From Alkalibaculum bacchi (GTDB lineage Bacteria > Bacillota > Clostridia > Eubacteriales > Alkalibacteraceae), in NCBI RefSeq assembly GCF_937875145.1, contig NZ_CALNCS010000124.1:1-8509 (forward strand): a stretch of 8,509 nt of DNA, in the 5' to 3' direction. The position numbers and the translations under genes are program-made. Of the stretch, positions 6,250 through 8,509 are shown piece by piece (position 1 is the stretch's first letter; each line of letters begins with the position of its first letter). The notes below the pieces were generated by a model, which was given only the letters and a program-made list of their open reading frames with translations, did no database searches and was not told the origin of the DNA.

Positions 6250-6289
6250 TAAAGTTCTAGCTTAATAAGCTAGAACTTTACTTTTTTTT
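6250..6289 (+). terminator. intrinsic terminator, expression platform of the right cobalamin riboswitch
   Basis: AAAGTTCTAGCTT (6251-6263) and AAGCTAGAACTTT (6267-6279) form a perfect 13-bp stem with a three-base loop. TAC and eight T residues follow (6282-6289). It lies 26 bases after the aptamer and 82 bases before the ECF ATPase start. This is consistent with transcription attenuation by bound cobalamin. Confidence 0.87.
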
Positions 6290-6371
6290 AATAAAAACAT
6301 GACCTACGATAAAGAATTCTGTTCAAAACCAAATATCCTATTCAAAAATTTTTATAACAAAAGGAGCTCAA

Positions 6372-7883
6372 ATGAAAACAATTGTGCAAATACAAGTCGA
6401 TAGTTTAACATTTCCTAACGAAGAAAAACCTGCACTACAAGAAATTTATTTTGATATTTCTCAGGGAGATTTTATCGTAATTACTGGCGGCGTAGCATCT
6501 GGAAAATCTATTTTACTGCATACCATTACAGGAGCAATCCCACATTATCATCAAGCCCAATTAACGGGAAAAATAACGATTATGGATCAAGATATTGCAC
6601 ATATTCCTTTGAATAAGATGTCCGATTATGTAGGATACATGATGCAGGAACCACAAAATCAGCTCATTAGCCTTAAAGTGTGGGATGATGTTGCTTTCGG
6701 TCTTGAAAATTTAGAACTTCCACTTGAGGAAATCAAGAATAGAATAAAATCCATATTAAGTTTTGTAGGTCTAAAAGATTTTGAAAACAGAATGACAACG
6801 TCACTTTCTGGAGGGGAGGCGCAACGTGTAGTATTAGCAGGTGTTTTGGCCTTAGAAGCTCCTATCCTTATCCTTGACCAGCCTACAGCGGAACTTGATC
6901 CATTAGGGCGGGCGAAGCTTTATAAACTATTAGGACACTTAAACAAAACTCAAAATCTTACTGTTATTCTAGTAATGGATTGTATGGAAGAAGTCTTATC
7001 TTATGCCAATCGAGTACTCACTATGGAAAACGGACGAATTATTAGAGAAGAAAATCCACAAGAGTATTTAAAGAATCGAAAAGCATATATCATGCAAAAA
7101 CTGAAAAATAAATCTAAAAGAATACCCAACAATCAAAAGGAACTCATCTTAAAGCTAACAGATGTAACTTTTCATTATAAAAATAGCTCAACGGGTTGTG
7201 AGAGCATCAATTTAGAAATTTACAAGGGTGACTTTTTATCCGTTGTAGGCCTCAATGGGTCTGGCAAATCTACCTTAGCAAAGATAATAATCGGATTATT
7301 AAATCCTTCTCATGGCGAGATTCGCATTTTTAATCAAGTTCTTACGAAAGAGAACCTTAAAAATATCCGGGAACGTTGTGGATTCTTATTTCAAAATCCG
7401 GACTACCAGATTTTTGGAAGTAGCTTAGAAGAAGAAGTGAGCTTTTCTCTAAAACTTAGAGGCGAAACCAAAGAAGCAATTGATAAAAAGGTGGAAGAAT
7501 CATTAGACTTCGTTGGATTACTTGAATATAAAGATATGCATCCACAGCGTTTAAGTCGTGGCCAACGTCAGCTTTTAGCGTTATCCTCTATTTTAATCAG
7601 TAATCCAGAATTTATTATAGCTGATGAGCCAACATCAGGCCTTGATGAAAACCAAGGGTATATGATTATGGAAAAACTATATGAATTTGCAAAGAATGGT
7701 GGTACAGTCCTTCTGATAACACACGACTTTACTATGGCTAGTAATTTTTCTAATCGCATTGTTGCCATGAACAAATCCCATATCTATAAAGATATTTCTA
7801 TATCAGAACTACCTGGACACTTAAAAGAAATGAAAGAAATTGGTTTGAATTTCACTAATACTCTTACATGGAAGGAGACTTAA
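6372..7883 (+). CDS. ECF transporter ATPase, two fused ABC domains (EcfA-EcfA' type), cobalt/corrinoid uptake
   Basis: This 503-residue protein is a fusion of two CbiO-type ATPase domains that powers an energy-coupling-factor importer on the inner face of the membrane. Domain 1 has Walker A GGVASGKS (39-46), Q-loop Gln92, signature LSGGE (145-149), Walker B ILILD (165-169) and D-loop AELD (173-176). Domain 2 has GLNGSGKST (293-301), Gln341, LSRGQ (394-398), FIIADEP (414-420), SGLD (422-425) and switch His451. A Lys-rich linker (about 240-256) joins them. Domain 1 is altered: Gln170 replaces the catalytic Glu and Asp203 replaces the switch His, whereas domain 2 is complete. The ATG follows AAGGAG (6361-6366). 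An EcfT gene starts four bases after the stop, so the two form an operon. The cobalamin riboswitch upstream points to cobalt or cobalamin/corrinoid as substrate. No substrate-binding S component is visible; it may lie beyond the window. Confidence 0.93.
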   Translation: MKTIVQIQVDSLTFPNEEKPALQEIYFDISQGDFIVITGGVASGKSILLHTITGAIPHYHQAQLTGKITIMDQDIAHIPLNKMSDYVGYMMQEPQNQLISLKVWDDVAFGLENLELPLEEIKNRIKSILSFVGLKDFENRMTTSLSGGEAQRVVLAGVLALEAPILILDQPTAELDPLGRAKLYKLLGHLNKTQNLTVILVMDCMEEVLSYANRVLTMENGRIIREENPQEYLKNRKAYIMQKLKNKSKRIPNNQKELILKLTDVTFHYKNSSTGCESINLEIYKGDFLSVVGLNGSGKSTLAKIIIGLLNPSHGEIRIFNQVLTKENLKNIRERCGFLFQNPDYQIFGSSLEEEVSFSLKLRGETKEAIDKKVEESLDFVGLLEYKDMHPQRLSRGQRQLLALSSILISNPEFIIADEPTSGLDENQGYMIMEKLYEFAKNGGTVLLITHDFTMASNFSNRIVAMNKSHIYKDISISELPGHLKEMKEIGLNFTNTLTWKET

Positions 7884-7887
7884 TATA

Positions 7888-8509
7888 ATGGAATACTCCG
7901 CTTCATATGAGCAGAAAACAAGATTGATCGATAAACTCGATCCCCGAACAAAACTTGCTTGGTATATTGTAATGATTTATTTTTCCCTCCGTTTTCAATT
8001 GGCATTACAGTTGATATGTGTGTTTTTAGCAAATATGCTCGTGTCTTTTGTATTAACAAAATCACTGAAACAATATAAGATTCTACTGATACTTATGCCT
8101 TTTTTGGGCGTTCAACTACTCATCCTTCAAGTCTTATTTTGCAGAGATGGAGTTCTTCTATATGAGTGGGGTTTGATAAAGATTTATAGCCAAACAATTT
8201 CTCTTACAGTAACTGGACTTCTTAAAGCTGGCATAATAGTCTTTGCAAACATGCAATTCTTTACATCAGCTTCGTCAATGGATTTTACCTTAATGCTGAT
8301 CAAATTTAAGATTCCCTATCGATATGCTATGCTTGTAGGTCTTTGCGCACGTTCCATTCCTCTTATGAGGAACGAATACACGGCCATTATTGATAGCCAA
8401 ACCACTAGAGGCCTCAAAATGGAAAGTGTGTACGACAAGATTCGAAGCATCATTCCAACCTTTCTTCCATTTTTATTTCGATCTGTTAGACGTGCTACAG
8501 AAACTGCAC
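7888..8509 (+). CDS. ECF transporter transmembrane subunit, EcfT/CbiQ family (3' end beyond window)
   Basis: ATG 7888 follows GAAGGAG (7871-7877) and lies four bases after the stop of the ATPase gene. The frame is open for 207 codons to the window edge. The protein starts with the family's LDPRTKL (17-23), followed by hydrophobic segments at about 24-56, 63-84 and 105-124. The conserved cytoplasmic region follows: SSMDFTLMLIKFKIPYRYAM (129-148), then IPLMRNEYTAIIDSQTTRGL (157-176). TRG at 173-175 stands at the first Ala-Arg-Gly coupling motif, which binds the ATPase groove; here its first residue is Thr. The second coupling motif should come just after the cut at RRATETA. EcfT proteins are about 230-270 residues, so little is missing. 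The subunit links the ATPase pair to a substrate-specific S component. Cotranscription with the ATPase under the cobalamin riboswitch is likely. Confidence 0.93.
   Translation, partial: MEYSASYEQKTRLIDKLDPRTKLAWYIVMIYFSLRFQLALQLICVFLANMLVSFVLTKSLKQYKILLILMPFLGVQLLILQVLFCRDGVLLYEWGLIKIYSQTISLTVTGLLKAGIIVFANMQFFTSASSMDFTLMLIKFKIPYRYAMLVGLCARSIPLMRNEYTAIIDSQTTRGLKMESVYDKIRSIIPTFLPFLFRSVRRATETA

Noticed and set aside
7880..8065. Minus-strand open frame across the start of the EcfT gene
   Set aside because: It is antisense to the EcfT/CbiQ start, which is well supported by LDPRTKL and a good ribosome binding site.
1..8509. CRISPR array, tRNA, rRNA or prophage genes
   Set aside because: No regularly spaced direct repeats, tRNA-like cloverleaf, rRNA sequence or phage-type genes were seen on either strand.

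Overview
The window is AT-rich DNA with strong AGGAGG-type ribosome binding sites. It carries GGDEF signalling proteins, an ECF-type transporter and cobalamin riboswitches. Together these suggest a low-GC Firmicute, most likely an anaerobic member of the Clostridia. This is inferred from composition and gene content; there is no rRNA or marker gene to confirm it.

Layout. Positions 1-54 may hold the last codons of a plus-strand gene. At 65-1087 (minus) is a substrate-binding lipoprotein of the NitT/TauT (SsuA/THI5-like) type, with no permease or ATPase beside it. It is divergent from an alpha/beta hydrolase at 1310-2122 (plus). Two membrane-anchored diguanylate cyclases then point away from each other: 2501-3580 (minus, GGDEF, no inhibitory site) and 4090-5148 (plus, GGEEF with an RxxD inhibitory site). 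The second is preceded by an extended -10 box and a leader closed by a 14-position long-range inverted repeat.

The most informative part is 5149-6371, which has no intact gene. It holds two cobalamin (B12) riboswitches in divergent, head-to-head orientation, at 5748-5890 (minus) and 6086-6224 (plus). Each has its own promoter and its own strong intrinsic terminator. The right one lies upstream of a fused two-domain ECF ATPase (6372-7883) and an EcfT/CbiQ-type membrane subunit (7888 to the window end), so this operon is predicted to take up cobalt or a corrinoid when B12 is scarce. The left one has no intact gene behind it. Downstream on its strand is a hairpin-rich stretch, then a short degraded reading frame (5289-5453) resembling the ThiC family. 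Because bzaA/bzaB/bzaF genes (ThiC relatives making benzimidazole lower ligands of B12 anaerobically) are known to be under cobalamin riboswitches, the remnant is best read as a lost bza gene whose control region has survived.

One feature of the ECF ATPase stands out. Its first nucleotide-binding domain has Gln in place of the catalytic Glu after Walker B and Asp in place of the switch His, while its second domain is canonical.
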